Made by a program: the position numbers and the translations under genes. Shown here one piece after another: positions 18,020 to 26,529 of a DNA stretch of 41,663 nucleotides. The notes beneath the pieces were generated by a model. The model searched no databases. It was given only the letters and a program-made list of their open reading frames with translations, and was not told the origin of the DNA. Each line of letters starts with the position of its first letter. Position 1 is the stretch's first letter. The DNA is from Atribacterota bacterium. Lineage in GTDB: Bacteria; Atribacterota; Phoenicimicrobiia; Phoenicimicrobiales; Stramentimicrobiaceae. The DNA lies in NCBI GenBank assembly GCA_028717805.1, contig JAQUNC010000020.1, forward strand, positions 1 through 41,663, given 5' to 3'.

Positions 18020-19834
18020 TCAGAAGGCGCCGGCTCCACCGCCACCTCCTCCTCTTCCACCTCCAGAGGAGAATCCTCCACCGGAACCGGTGGAGGGCTT
18101 AACCTGAACAAAAGCACTGCTGAATGCTCTATCAAAAGAACGGAAAGTGGCTGCATTTAATTGCCCATTCTGGCTGGTCATATGATAAAGTAGAGCAGAA
18201 TTCCTCATATTGATGTCTTGATTAGCCAGCACCGGTCTTAATTTGGCAATTACTTTTTCGGCAATACCCAGAGATATGGCATAGACTAAATAATGTTCCC
18301 AGACCACCAGAGAAGGTATCTCGTAATCTTTCATATTACTGAAATGCAGCAAAAACCTCTTAAAAGCCATCCACTTATTATATTCATTAACTCCAGTCTG
18401 GGTCTTTTTTCTAATCATTGCCCCATAAATAATCAATCCTACCCCTGTTATACCAACTGCAAACAACAGCGGTATCAATATATACCAGGGCATCCCTAAT
18501 AATATAGCTATTAACATTAATACCAAAACAAAAACCAATTCACCCAGGACTATCTTTACAGCAGCCTTTAATCCTGGTTTTGATTCATTAAAATAATTAT
18601 ACTTTTTAAATTCATCTTTCACGGTTTTCTGCCACTGGATATACTGATTATAAAAAGAGCCCTGGGTCCAGGAGGATTTGGCAGTTGATTTAGCATAACC
18701 TTCAATTTCTTGCAAAGAAATTGATTCTCCGTTTCCAATAGTATAAAAAAGCCAGACAATTAGGTTCTCTTCATGCTGCTTGAGAGAATCTGTCTCTTTT
18801 TTTAATAGTCTAAAGCGATAATCCTTCTTCCTTCCAACCGTTTCTTCTTCAATTTTTAAATAACCCTTTCTGGCCAGATCCATTAAGGTAGCCATTATAT
18901 CTTTGTTAGTGGCCCCCTGGATACTCATCAATTGGCTTACAACTGCCGGAGTAATATCCTCCGGTAATTCCCGATAATAATCTAACTGCATTTCCGGTTT
19001 TAGTTCTCGGTCATATTTAAAATAAAGCCGGATAACCATTATAATATTTAAAATAATAATTAATGGTATAAACACCAAGCCTAAAATAATTAAATTTTGC
19101 TGCCACTCAGAACCTTTAGCCCAGTTTAATTCCTCCTCCATAATTTTTTCCAACCGTTCTTCATTAATTACTCTGCGGGCATTGGGAACTAAGGCAATAG
19201 GAAAGAGAATTCTGGCTTCCATCATTTCACCGGATGGGAAACCATCTACTTTATAGAGCACAACTCCCTGATCTTCGATTGATACCTGACCATGGGAGGG
19301 TCCGTGACCAAAAACTCTGAACTCATCTTTAAAAACAGTTCTATTGGGGAAAAAAACCTCAATTTTTAATCGGTCAATGGGTGAGGCATTGGTATAGTCA
19401 AAAAAATTCCAGTAAAACTCAGCAATATCATTATATTTTGTTATTACATTCTTTAGTTGATATTCTAACAGAAAGGATTTTCTTTCATTGAAAGACTGAT
19501 CATAAATACGAAAGGCAATCATTCCGTCTTCGATTTCCTGGGTTGTTTCTAAAGTTCTTTTTTGAGGGGAATATTGAGAGGCATTAAAATATTCTAATCC
19601 ATCTGAACCCTTAAGTCCTATACTTCTAATAATACCATTAAAATTTCCGCTAAATTCATAAGTAAATATTTCGCTGACTCGGGCATCTCCATTTTCTAGA
19701 ATCTGAACTTGCGCCTGGTAATCAGTAATCTGAAAACTACGTTCTTGCGCAAATAAGACTAGAGAATACAATAAAAAGAAAAATAGTAAAATTAAAAAGA
19801 TTAAACCACTTTTATAATGAATTTTATTATTCAA
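18020..19834 (-). CDS. DUF2207 family membrane protein with glycine-rich tail
   Basis: 604 residues. N-terminal signal peptide or anchor (about 10-28), a long extracytoplasmic domain beginning RSFQITDYQAQVQILENGDARVSEIFTYEF as in DUF2207 proteins, a membrane segment near 245-270, a cytoplasmic winged-helix-like stretch (MSIQGATNKDIMATLMDLARKGYLKIEEE), two close membrane segments near 430-475, and a Gly/Ser-rich C-terminus (about 583-602). Function unknown; the family is repeatedly found with LemA, as here. Glycine-rich tails of this kind are common in the family and need not be an artefact. Confidence 0.88.
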   Translation of the reverse strand: MNNKIHYKSGLIFLILLFFFLLYSLVLFAQERSFQITDYQAQVQILENGDARVSEIFTYEFSGNFNGIIRSIGLKGSDGLEYFNASQYSPQKRTLETTQEIEDGMIAFRIYDQSFNERKSFLLEYQLKNVITKYNDIAEFYWNFFDYTNASPIDRLKIEVFFPNRTVFKDEFRVFGHGPSHGQVSIEDQGVVLYKVDGFPSGEMMEARILFPIALVPNARRVINEERLEKIMEEELNWAKGSEWQQNLIILGLVFIPLIIILNIIMVIRLYFKYDRELKPEMQLDYYRELPEDITPAVVSQLMSIQGATNKDIMATLMDLARKGYLKIEEETVGRKKDYRFRLLKKETDSLKQHEENLIVWLFYTIGNGESISLQEIEGYAKSTAKSSWTQGSFYNQYIQWQKTVKDEFKKYNYFNESKPGLKAAVKIVLGELVFVLVLMLIAILLGMPWYILIPLLFAVGITGVGLIIYGAMIRKKTQTGVNEYNKWMAFKRFLLHFSNMKDYEIPSLVVWEHYLVYAISLGIAEKVIAKLRPVLANQDINMRNSALLYHMTSQNGQLNAATFRSFDRAFSSAFVQVKPSTGSGGGFSSGGGRGGGGGGAGAF

Positions 19835-19969
19835 ACTTTTTCTTTTTCTCTCCTCATCTTATAAAAAATAGTTTAATTAATATTACCGCAACATTCCATA
19901 AAGTTAGTTTTATGCTTTAATATAAATAAAAGTATAATTGTATAAAATAATTATACTATAAATAATAGA

Positions 19970-20033
19970 AAAAAAAGAAAAAAATTAGGGTATCAAGTAT
20001 TATAATATTTGCTATAAATGATGCCCCTAATTT
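19970..20033 (-). terminator. Intrinsic terminator downstream of the Dps-like remnant
   Basis: On the minus strand AATTAGGGGCATCA (20020-20033) pairs with TGATACCCTAATT (19984-19996), with one extra base in the stem and a loop of about 23 bases, followed by a long U-rich tract (19970-19983). It ends transcripts coming from 20091. Confidence 0.7.
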
Positions 20034-20090
20034 AATTACTCAAGTATTTATATTTAAATATTTAGCTTCCTATATTTTAAAAGTATACAT

Positions 20091-20291
20091 TTATCTTAAA
20101 AACTTTGATACAAAAGGAGATGTTTCACCACGTCGCAAAAAGTGACCCGAGGACCCTTCTCCTAAGAACTCAGAAAACCAAGATTCATGTTCAATTTCAT
20201 CATTAAAAATAGCCAGGGCTAAATCATAAGTACGCTGATCCTTCCCCGCAGTCATATTACAAATCTGGGTATAACCTTGAATTCTCAACAT
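20091..20291 (-). pseudogene. C-terminal remnant of a Dps-like / ferritin-like protein
   Basis: 66 codons encode RIQGYTQICNMTAGKD..YDLALAIFNDEIEHESWFSEFLGEGSSGHFLRR, the last part of archaeal-type Dps-like (DPSL) ferritin-fold proteins. It includes the iron-ligand helix EIEHE and the conserved GPSGHF-type tail. Full-length relatives have roughly 170-190 residues, so about two thirds are missing. A stop codon lies two codons before the ATG, and no ferritin-like sequence is seen further upstream. The remnant keeps its terminator but has no clear ribosome binding site. It is most likely a decayed gene, though a small expressed peptide cannot be excluded. Confidence 0.75.
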
Positions 20292-20329
20292 TTTTTAAAC
20301 TTTTCAAATTTTATGACTTAACAATGATA

Positions 20330-20362
20330 ATTACTAACATTTTATTTGAATGAGTTAGTAAT
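20330..20362. promoter_or_regulatory. Inverted repeat spanning the -35 box of the CPBP protease promoter
   Basis: ATTACTAAC (20330-20338) and GTTAGTAAT (20354-20362) are perfect nine-base inverted arms with a 15-base spacer. They flank and overlap the -35 element and so resemble a repressor or activator operator. The cognate regulator is unknown. Confidence 0.5.
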
Positions 20363-20374
20363 CTATCCTATAAT
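20346..20374 (+). promoter_or_regulatory. Promoter of the CPBP protease gene
   Basis: -35 TTGAAT (20346-20351), 17-base spacer, -10 TATAAT (20369-20374); the start codon is 81 bases downstream. Confidence 0.7.
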
Positions 20375-20454
20375 TTTTACTATGGAAAAGAATCGAACTA
20401 AAGACTTTTTAATGGCTGAAGAATAATCTTTTTGCCGGGTGAGGAATAATTTTA

Positions 20455-21366
20455 ATGAATAAAAAAACGAAGAAAGCAATTATTTTCATTGGATTAACCT
20501 TATCCTTGAGTTATCTTTTGGTATTTATTTATTTTTCTCTGGGTGGCAAATGGATTATGCCTGGTTCACTCATCATAGCAACGACATATATGTTTATCCC
20601 TATGCTGGCGGCTATCATTGTTCAGAAGGTTATGTATAAAGAAAGCATTAAAGAACCACTAGGTATATCCTTCAAATTGAATCGGTGGTTTTTTATAGCA
20701 TGGCTGCTCCCGATTATTATAGCTTTTATGGCCCTGGGAATTAGTTTGTTTTTACCTACCGTGGAATATTCTCCGGAACTGGCCGGTTTTTATGAAAACT
20801 TGGAATCTACTCTTAGCCCTGAACAGATAGAAAAGATGAAAGCTCAAGCTGCAGCATTTCCGGTTCACCCTTTATGGATTGCAGTATTGCAGGCACTTAT
20901 AGCTGGGATTACCATTAATGCAGTAGCTGGATTTGGAGAAGAACTGGGCTGGAGAGGATTACTGCAAAAAGAATTAGCTCATCTGGGATTCTGGAAATCC
21001 TCCATTTGTATTGGCCTGATTTGGGGACTATGGCATGCACCCCTTATACTGCAGGGACATAATTACCCCAGCCATCCCCAAATCGGTGTTATAATGATGG
21101 TTATCTTTATACTGCTTCTTTCACCAATCCTCAGCTATATACGCTTAAAGGCAAAATCGGTTATAGCAGCAGCTATCCTTCACGGTTCTCTTAATGCAAC
21201 TTTTGGTATACCGTTAATGGTCATTAAGGGAGGGAATGACCTGACAGTAGGCATAACCGGATTGGCTGGTTTTGTCGCCCTTGCCCTTGCCAATTTAGGA
21301 CTTTTGATTTATGACCGGTATTTTTCCCTGGAAAAAATTATGAACAATAAATCCGTTAAAATATAA
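20455..21366 (+). CDS. CPBP family intramembrane metalloprotease (CAAX prenyl protease 2-like)
   Basis: 303 residues with about eight hydrophobic segments. The family motifs are complete: EELGWRG (Glu162, Glu163, Arg167), WGLWHAP (His194) and HGSLNAT (His243, Asn247). Members include eukaryotic Rce1 and bacterial immunity or maturation proteases; here no bacteriocin or prenylation gene is nearby, so the substrate is unknown. It has a GTGAGGAAT-type ribosome binding site and a promoter with an inverted repeat, and reads against the neighbouring genes as a single-gene unit. Confidence 0.9.
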   Translation: MNKKTKKAIIFIGLTLSLSYLLVFIYFSLGGKWIMPGSLIIATTYMFIPMLAAIIVQKVMYKESIKEPLGISFKLNRWFFIAWLLPIIIAFMALGISLFLPTVEYSPELAGFYENLESTLSPEQIEKMKAQAAAFPVHPLWIAVLQALIAGITINAVAGFGEELGWRGLLQKELAHLGFWKSSICIGLIWGLWHAPLILQGHNYPSHPQIGVIMMVIFILLLSPILSYIRLKAKSVIAAAILHGSLNATFGIPLMVIKGGNDLTVGITGLAGFVALALANLGLLIYDRYFSLEKIMNNKSVKI

Positions 21367-21379
21367 TTAAAAATAAATC

Positions 21380-21431
21380 AGGATTGGGCTTTGAAATAAG
21401 TATTAAGTTAATTCAGTTCAGACCCAATCCT
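21380..21431. terminator. Hairpin between convergent genes (probable bidirectional terminator)
   Basis: AGGATTGGG (21380-21388) and CCCAATCCT (21423-21431) are perfect inverted arms. The 34-base interior can pair further (TGAA/TTCA, TAA/TTA). It lies between the ends of the CPBP and YHS genes, with short T-rich tracts on both sides. Confidence 0.6.
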
Positions 21432-21442
21432 AATTCTTTTCA

Positions 21443-21637
21443 CTAACAGGGTCCATATGGTGGTGGTTCTTTTCTTTCTTTTCTTCCGGATGGTTCTTTT
21501 AGGTACTTTTCAGGATTTTCGTTAAAATCCATTTTGCATCCGGGAGCACAGAAATAATAAGTTTTGCCCTTGTATTCACTTTTATACTTGCAAGTCTTTT
21601 CATCAACTTCCATATTGCAAACCGGATCAACAGCCAT
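21443..21637 (-). CDS. YHS domain protein
   Basis: 64 residues; the first 45 are a YHS domain, DPVCNMEVDEKTCKYKSEYKGKTYYFCAPGCKMDF, named for the Tyr-His-Ser pattern and found in metal-handling proteins and at the N-terminus of some copper ATPases. Cysteines at CNM and CAPGC are candidate metal ligands. A charged tail with Pro-rich end (PPPYGPC) follows. It comes 21 bases after nifU in the same direction, so a role in metal supply for Fe-S assembly is suggested by context only. Confidence 0.85.
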   Translation of the reverse strand: MAVDPVCNMEVDEKTCKYKSEYKGKTYYFCAPGCKMDFNENPEKYLKEPSGRKERKEPPPYGPC

Positions 21638-21658
21638 ATTCTCACCTTCTTTATTAAA

Positions 21659-22279
21659 TTATTTTTTGTTTTCTCCAAAATGTTCTTTCTTGTATTTATC
21701 CAGAAGTCTTAAAATATCTTCTTTACATTGCCCACATGCCGTTCCCGCTTTAGTTCTTTCCTGTAAATCCAGATAAGTCCGGGCACCATCTAATACCGCT
21801 TCTTCGATTTCTTCATCAGTAACATTCATACATTTGCATACTATACCTGCTTCTGCCTCTGTAATTTTATCTTCCATGCCATTTCGTCTATAATAGTCAT
21901 TAATAGCAGCTCTTAGGGCTTTATCACCCAGTACTGAACAGTGTATTTTATGTACCGGTAATCCGCCTAATTCTTTCGCAATATCTTTAGGAGAAATTTG
22001 ATATGCCTGTTCCAGGGTCATTCCTTTTACCATCTCTGATAAGATAGAAGTGCTGGCAATAGCACTGGCACAACCATAAGTCTTCCATTTGCAATCTGTT
22101 ATAATACCTTTTTTCTTATCTACCTTAATCACTATAAGCATCTGATCTCCGCATTTCATATTACCTACTATGCCTTTGCCGTCATCCTGGTAAGAATCCT
22201 CATTTTTAAGGATATTACGAGGATTTATAAAGTGTTCTTTTAGTTTCTCAGAATAAACCCAGTCTATTCTCTCATTCAT
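21659..22279 (-). CDS. nifU: NifU-like Fe-S scaffold with BFD-type [2Fe-2S] domain
   Basis: 206 residues in two parts. Residues 1-130 are an IscU-type scaffold with the three ligand cysteines Cys43 (MKCGD), Cys70 (YGCAS) and Cys114 (HCSVLG). Residues 145-190 are a BFD-like [2Fe-2S] domain with Cys148, Cys150, Cys182 and Cys185. The third domain of classical nitrogen-fixation NifU (Nfu) is absent. It overlaps the end of nifS by eight bases, so the two are translationally coupled; no nitrogenase genes are nearby, so general Fe-S cluster assembly is likely. Confidence 0.93.
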   Translation of the reverse strand: MNERIDWVYSEKLKEHFINPRNILKNEDSYQDDGKGIVGNMKCGDQMLIVIKVDKKKGIITDCKWKTYGCASAIASTSILSEMVKGMTLEQAYQISPKDIAKELGGLPVHKIHCSVLGDKALRAAINDYYRRNGMEDKITEAEAGIVCKCMNVTDEEIEEAVLDGARTYLDLQERTKAGTACGQCKEDILRLLDKYKKEHFGENKK

Positions 22280-23471
22280 TTTTTATGCCTCCCGCCTCAA
22301 CTGTAGACATGCTTCTTATTCTCTTTATGATACCCGGTAATACTCCAATCATATAATCAATATCCTCCTCAGTAGTATCTCTACCCATACTTATCCTGAT
22401 AGATCCATGGGCATATTCTATAGGAATACCTATTGCCATCAATACATGTGATGGATCCAGTGAACCCGAGGCACAAGCTGAACCGGTGGAAACTGCTATC
22501 CCCGCCAGATCAAGATAAAGCAATATTGATTCGCCTTCTGCTCCGGGAAAAGAAATATTTAAAGTATTAGCCAGACAATCTTCTGGATGACCATTAAAGT
22601 AAACATGCTCAATTTTATTCATTAATCCTTCTTTTAGCTTTTCTTTAAATAGCAACAGTCTCTCATGTTCAGAGGACATTTCTTCTTTGCACATCTCTAT
22701 TGCCTTACCAAATCCTACTATACCTAAAGTATTTTCCGTTCCAGCTCGACGACCGCTTTCCTGATGTCCTCCTCTTATTAAAGGACAAAATGGTGTATCT
22801 TTACGTATATATAAAGCACCAATACCTTTGGGTCCATAAATTTTATGAGCAGAGAGAGTTAAAAAGTCTACTTCTAAGTCACTGACACTAATCGGGATCT
22901 TCCCAACTGCCTGAACAGCATCTGTATGGATCAGGCTTCCATATTGATGTACAAACTTAGTAATTTTATTAATATCCTGGATAGTTCCTATTTCATTATT
23001 GGCAGTCATAATAGATACCAGGGCTGGTCCTTTTTTTAGCTCTTGTTTCAGCTCTTCTATACTAATCTTTCCATATTTATCTACATTAAGATACTTTACC
23101 TCTATATTTCTATCTGACAAGCACTTTACAGTCTCCAGTATACAAGGATGTTCAATAACCGAAGTAATGATTTTATTAAATTTGATTGCCTCAGAACAAT
23201 TACATTGTCTGGAGGGACATGCTAAAATAGAAAGAACTGTATTATTTGCTTCTGACCCTGAACCGGTAAAAATAATTTCCTCCGGTTTGCTCCCAATAAA
23301 AGAAGCTACTACTTCCCTTGCCTCTTTCATCATTACCCTGGCAGCCCGTCCAAATTGATGCATGCTGGAAGGATTGCCAAATACCTCCATTGCTCTAATC
23401 ATCTCTTCTTTTACCTGCGGATGCAATGGTGTAGTAGCATTATTATCCATATACACTCTTCGCATAACCAT
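22272..23471 (-). CDS. nifS: Cysteine desulfurase
   Basis: 399 residues, class V aminotransferase fold; takes sulfur from cysteine for cluster assembly on the NifU partner. PLP Lys210 is in LSAHKIYGPKG, the catalytic loop Cys333 in TGSACASG, and the PLP pocket includes GSEANNT and HTDAVQA. ATG at 23471 has GAGGAG eight bases upstream; an internal ATG two codons on is also possible. Odd point: a short insertion after helix SEANNTVLSILA reads CPSRQCNCSEA (Cys85, Cys90, Cys92), which I do not recognise from typical NifS or IscS. Confidence 0.94.
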   Translation of the reverse strand: MVMRRVYMDNNATTPLHPQVKEEMIRAMEVFGNPSSMHQFGRAARVMMKEAREVVASFIGSKPEEIIFTGSGSEANNTVLSILACPSRQCNCSEAIKFNKIITSVIEHPCILETVKCLSDRNIEVKYLNVDKYGKISIEELKQELKKGPALVSIMTANNEIGTIQDINKITKFVHQYGSLIHTDAVQAVGKIPISVSDLEVDFLTLSAHKIYGPKGIGALYIRKDTPFCPLIRGGHQESGRRAGTENTLGIVGFGKAIEMCKEEMSSEHERLLLFKEKLKEGLMNKIEHVYFNGHPEDCLANTLNISFPGAEGESILLYLDLAGIAVSTGSACASGSLDPSHVLMAIGIPIEYAHGSIRISMGRDTTEEDIDYMIGVLPGIIKRIRSMSTVEAGGIKNE

Positions 23472-23625
23472 TTAATTATTCTCCTCAAGGCTATTTTTAA
23501 AATTAAAGTTAGTAGGGAACTCTCCCCCTATCAACTCTTAAAAATCCTGACTTCTTTTTTCTCATTAAGCATTAAGGCTGTTAAATTCTATTGAGGAACT
23601 ATTTCTCAACAACGCAAGTAAATAG

Positions 23626-24102
23626 TCAAATAGGTAAATTATCATATTTTTCCAACTGTTCTTCGCTTCTTTTCTCTTTAGCACGCTGTTGCTTTAATTC
23701 TTTTGAACCTAATAAATCTTTTAAGGTAACTGAATCAAGGGTTTCAGATATTTTTTCGTAAAGCGTTCCCCAGATATCCCGAGCCAGACAATCGTTAACT
23801 CTTGAACAAATGGAGGGATTTGTTACACATTCAACCGGGCTTAAATTTCCCTCTAAGGTGCAAACTATGTCTTTTATAGTTATCTGAGCAGGAGATTTGG
23901 TTAAATGATATCCACCGTGTGCACCTCGTAAAGAATATATTAGCCCGCTTGCTCTTAGTGGGATAACCAGGTGACTCAGATATTTCTCAGAAATTTCTTC
24001 CTCCTGAGCAATGTCCTTTAAAAAAACGGGACCTTTACTGTAATTCAAAGCTAACTTCAACATTAATCTCGTCCCATATCGGGAACGCGTAGATAGTCTC
24101 AT
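23626..24102 (-). CDS. Rrf2-family regulator, IscR-like
   Basis: 158 residues. N-terminal winged helix (MRLSTRSRYGTRLMLKLALNY; recognition around 28-52), then the IscR/Rrf2 wing with RGAHGGYHL, and three cysteines at 92, 99 and 105, spaced as cluster ligands in IscR and its relatives. It probably binds an Fe-S cluster and adjusts expression of the downstream nifS-nifU-YHS genes to cluster demand. A 154-base gap separates it from nifS. A candidate operator lies at its own promoter, suggesting autoregulation. Confidence 0.9.
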   Translation of the reverse strand: MRLSTRSRYGTRLMLKLALNYSKGPVFLKDIAQEEEISEKYLSHLVIPLRASGLIYSLRGAHGGYHLTKSPAQITIKDIVCTLEGNLSPVECVTNPSICSRVNDCLARDIWGTLYEKISETLDSVTLKDLLGSKELKQQRAKEKRSEEQLEKYDNLPI

Positions 24103-24122
24103 AAAGTTTACACTCCTATATC

Positions 24123-24148
24123 ACTACTAATACTATTCTTTTCGTAGT
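24123..24148. promoter_or_regulatory. Candidate Rrf2/IscR operator
   Basis: ACTAC (24123-24127) and GTAGT (24144-24148) form an inverted repeat of 26 bases overall, in the size range of Rrf2-family sites. It sits at and after the predicted start of transcription of the regulator gene. Confidence 0.45.
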
Positions 24149-24153
24149 AATTA

Positions 24154-24182
24154 ATAATATAATGAAAAATCATTTTTGTCAA
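24154..24182 (-). promoter_or_regulatory. Promoter of the rrf2-nifS-nifU-YHS group
   Basis: Minus-strand -35 TTGACA (24177-24182), 17-base spacer, -10 TATTAT (24154-24159). Confidence 0.75.
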
Positions 24183-24201
24183 TAATCTTAATCAGGGTTT
24201 T

Positions 24202-25299
24202 TTAATTTCCAAAGCATACCCCTATTTCTCGGCCTGACTTGATAAGCTCATGATCAGTCGGAACTAAACGGGGACCCGTAGCAACCTCTTCTAAGGGGAA
24301 ATCTTTTAAATGATCACCTTGTACACTTACCATTTTCCCATAATTTTCCCCTACAATCAGGTCAACTGCTTTGGAACCTAAACGAGTTGCCAGAATACGA
24401 TCAAAGGGTGTTGGAGTACCTCCGCGCTGTAAATGCCCCATAACTACAGAACGAGTTTCCAAATCAATCATTTTTCCCAGCTGCTCACCTAAAATAAAAC
24501 TAATTCCGCCTAAACGAACCTGATCAGCGCTATCTTTCACTACTCTTTTTACCACAACTTCTCCCCCCACCGGTTTGGCTCCTTCTGCCACGACAATAAT
24601 GCTGAAATGACGTCCCGTATCTCTTCTCTTATTAATATATTCTATAATCTTATCAACCTGATAAGGAATTTCCGGGATTAGAATTATATCTCCCCCTCCC
24701 GCTATTCCGGAATGAAGGGCAATCCAACCTGCTTTACGACCCATAACTTCAATCATCATAATACGATGATGAGATTGGGCAGTAGTATGAATACGGTCTA
24801 TTCCCTCTGTAGCAATGGAAACCGCTGTATCAAATCCAAAAGTAATATCGGTGCCTTTGATATCATTGTCAATGGTCTTGGGCACTCCTACAATTGGCAC
24901 TCCTTCCTGATAAAAACGATGGGAAATCCACAGTGTACCGTCACCACCAATACAGACCAGGCATTCAATTTTTAAAGCATTGATATTTTTTAAAACATCC
25001 CTGGAACGATCTTCATATATAAGTTTATTATCTTTCTTAATTGCATATTGGAAAGGATTAGCTTTATTGGTTGTTCCCAGTATGGTGCCTCCTAAAGTAA
25101 GAATCCCGGAAACATCATCATAGTTCAAGGCTCGATATTGATTATGAATTAATCCTTCATATCCGTCTTTTATCCCGATAACCTCCATATCATATTCCAG
25201 AATTGCCTTCTTGGTAATCGCTCGAATCACTGCATTAATACCCGGACAATCTCCTCCTCCGGTAAGGATAGCGATTCTTCTTTTTTTATCTTTATTCAT
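24202..25299 (-). CDS. pfkA: 6-phosphofructokinase, group with G/K active-site combination
   Basis: 365 residues. Phosphorylates fructose 6-phosphate in glycolysis. Motifs: GGGDCPGINA (14-23), GGDGT (118-122), PKTIDND (140-146) with the catalytic Asp, and MGRKAGW. At the two positions that separate ATP- from pyrophosphate-dependent enzymes, it has Gly (GGDGT, as in ATP enzymes) but Lys (PKTIDND, as in PPi enzymes). This combination is known from ATP-using members of the PPi-like clade, so ATP is the likelier donor, but not certain. A GATGAGG ribosome binding site precedes the ATG. Confidence 0.9.
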   Translation of the reverse strand: MNKDKKRRIAILTGGGDCPGINAVIRAITKKAILEYDMEVIGIKDGYEGLIHNQYRALNYDDVSGILTLGGTILGTTNKANPFQYAIKKDNKLIYEDRSRDVLKNINALKIECLVCIGGDGTLWISHRFYQEGVPIVGVPKTIDNDIKGTDITFGFDTAVSIATEGIDRIHTTAQSHHRIMMIEVMGRKAGWIALHSGIAGGGDIILIPEIPYQVDKIIEYINKRRDTGRHFSIIVVAEGAKPVGGEVVVKRVVKDSADQVRLGGISFILGEQLGKMIDLETRSVVMGHLQRGGTPTPFDRILATRLGSKAVDLIVGENYGKMVSVQGDHLKDFPLEEVATGPRLVPTDHELIKSGREIGVCFGN

Positions 25300-25443
25300 A
25301 AAATTATCCTCATCTCTTTTTCTTAATGTTTATTTTCAAACTGAGATTTTTAATTGCTTTTTATTTAGATTCTTTTTTATGTTATTTGTAAAATCATTAA
25401 CATCAACCAATTTACTTCAAATGCATCAAAGCCTAAAATTATA

Positions 25444-26306
25444 TTAACCAGCTTTCTCATTCTTTTGTAGAGCAATATCTTTTACTTTTACATAAGGATG
25501 AGAATATCTGCCTGATGTTGCTGTAAATGATTTAACACCTGGAATGCTATTGATTTGTACAGCTTTAACTGGACAAAAGTTAATACAGGCATAGCACATA
25601 TAACAGAATACATTCTTTTGCCATACCGGTCTTTTATCCCTCATCTTTATTTTTTGTGCTAAGCATATTTCCTCGCAGATACCACACCCTGTGCATTTAT
25701 CATCTGTGTAGAAATAATTTACTCCTCCTATATACTCAGAAAAGGCCATTCCCCAGAGGACAGCCTTTTCTAAAAGATAATTAATAAGAGGATGGTAGGA
25801 AAAACCAATAGTATATTCTATGTCCTTTTCCCTACTAATCCTTTTGTTAACTATGATATTCTTAATTGAATTCAATCTTTTTTGCACAATCGTTTCTAAT
25901 CTGACAATTTCATCGTCATCAGGATCTTGATAAGATTCATTCTTCGGATCATTCAAACCCATAGTAAGAATAAAATGGGCACGCAATTGTTTTTTCTTTC
26001 TGGCTAATAATTTATCCATCAGTTCAAATCCCCTGAAAAAAGTAGAACCACACGTAGCAATGGCAAAAATATATTCTGCAGTGCTGATATCAACCTTTTT
26101 GAGAAATCTTTTCACTGCTATATGAATAGTCAAGCCATGTACCGGGAATACTATCCTATCGCTTCAGCATTAGTTTTAATAATAGCCTTTGTAGGCAATA
26201 GCCTTATTATGGGAATTAGGGAGGAATTTGGGATTTTCTTCTGCAATTCTCTTGCCATATATAAGGAATTGCCAGTTCCGGAAAAATAATAAATTTCTGT
26301 TTTCAT
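25444..26306 (-). pseudogene. EFR1-type flavodoxin-ferredoxin protein, broken by a one-base deletion
   Basis: The real start is the ATG at 26306 (good site AAGGTGGAG upstream), giving MKTEIYYFSGTGNSLYMARELQ, the flavodoxin-like N-terminus of EFR1-family ferredoxins. That frame stops at a TAG near 26151. Shifting by one base around 26154-26156 joins it to IVFPVHGLTIHIAVKRFL and onward through two [4Fe-4S] motifs, CTGCGICEEIC and CYMCYACINFCP. One missing base (for example an A in GGAATA) explains the break. Intact length would be about 287 residues, normal for the family. It is a frameshift mutation or sequence error; the frame downstream is otherwise undamaged. Confidence 0.85.
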
Positions 26307-26529
26307 TATCTCCACCTTTATTAATTATTACTAATAAATTAATCCTACTCCTTAAGCTCCTTAAGCTGACACCCTTCCAAAATCACTTCGCCATTAGTTT
26401 ATATTGGTACTTCTCCTCGATACTCCCAGAAAACAACGCTATTTCTAATTCATCCTGCAGTTATTCCTCCGGTTAAACGAAATTAATTTTTTATCATTAA
26501 CACCTTAACAACAGTAGGAAGAAAAAATA

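Noticed and set aside
18020-18160. Small frames on both strands in the glycine-rich end of the DUF2207 gene
   Set aside because: They are shadow frames created by GC-rich glycine codons.
20388-20402. GTTCGATTC-like sequence recalling a tRNA T-arm (minus strand)
   Set aside because: The flanks cannot form the T-stem or an acceptor stem.
26307-26529. Short minus-strand frames between EFR1 and Dph6-type genes (for example ELEIALFSGSIEEKYQYKLMAK)
   Set aside because: No start codon or recognisable family; too short to call, though an old gene remnant is possible.
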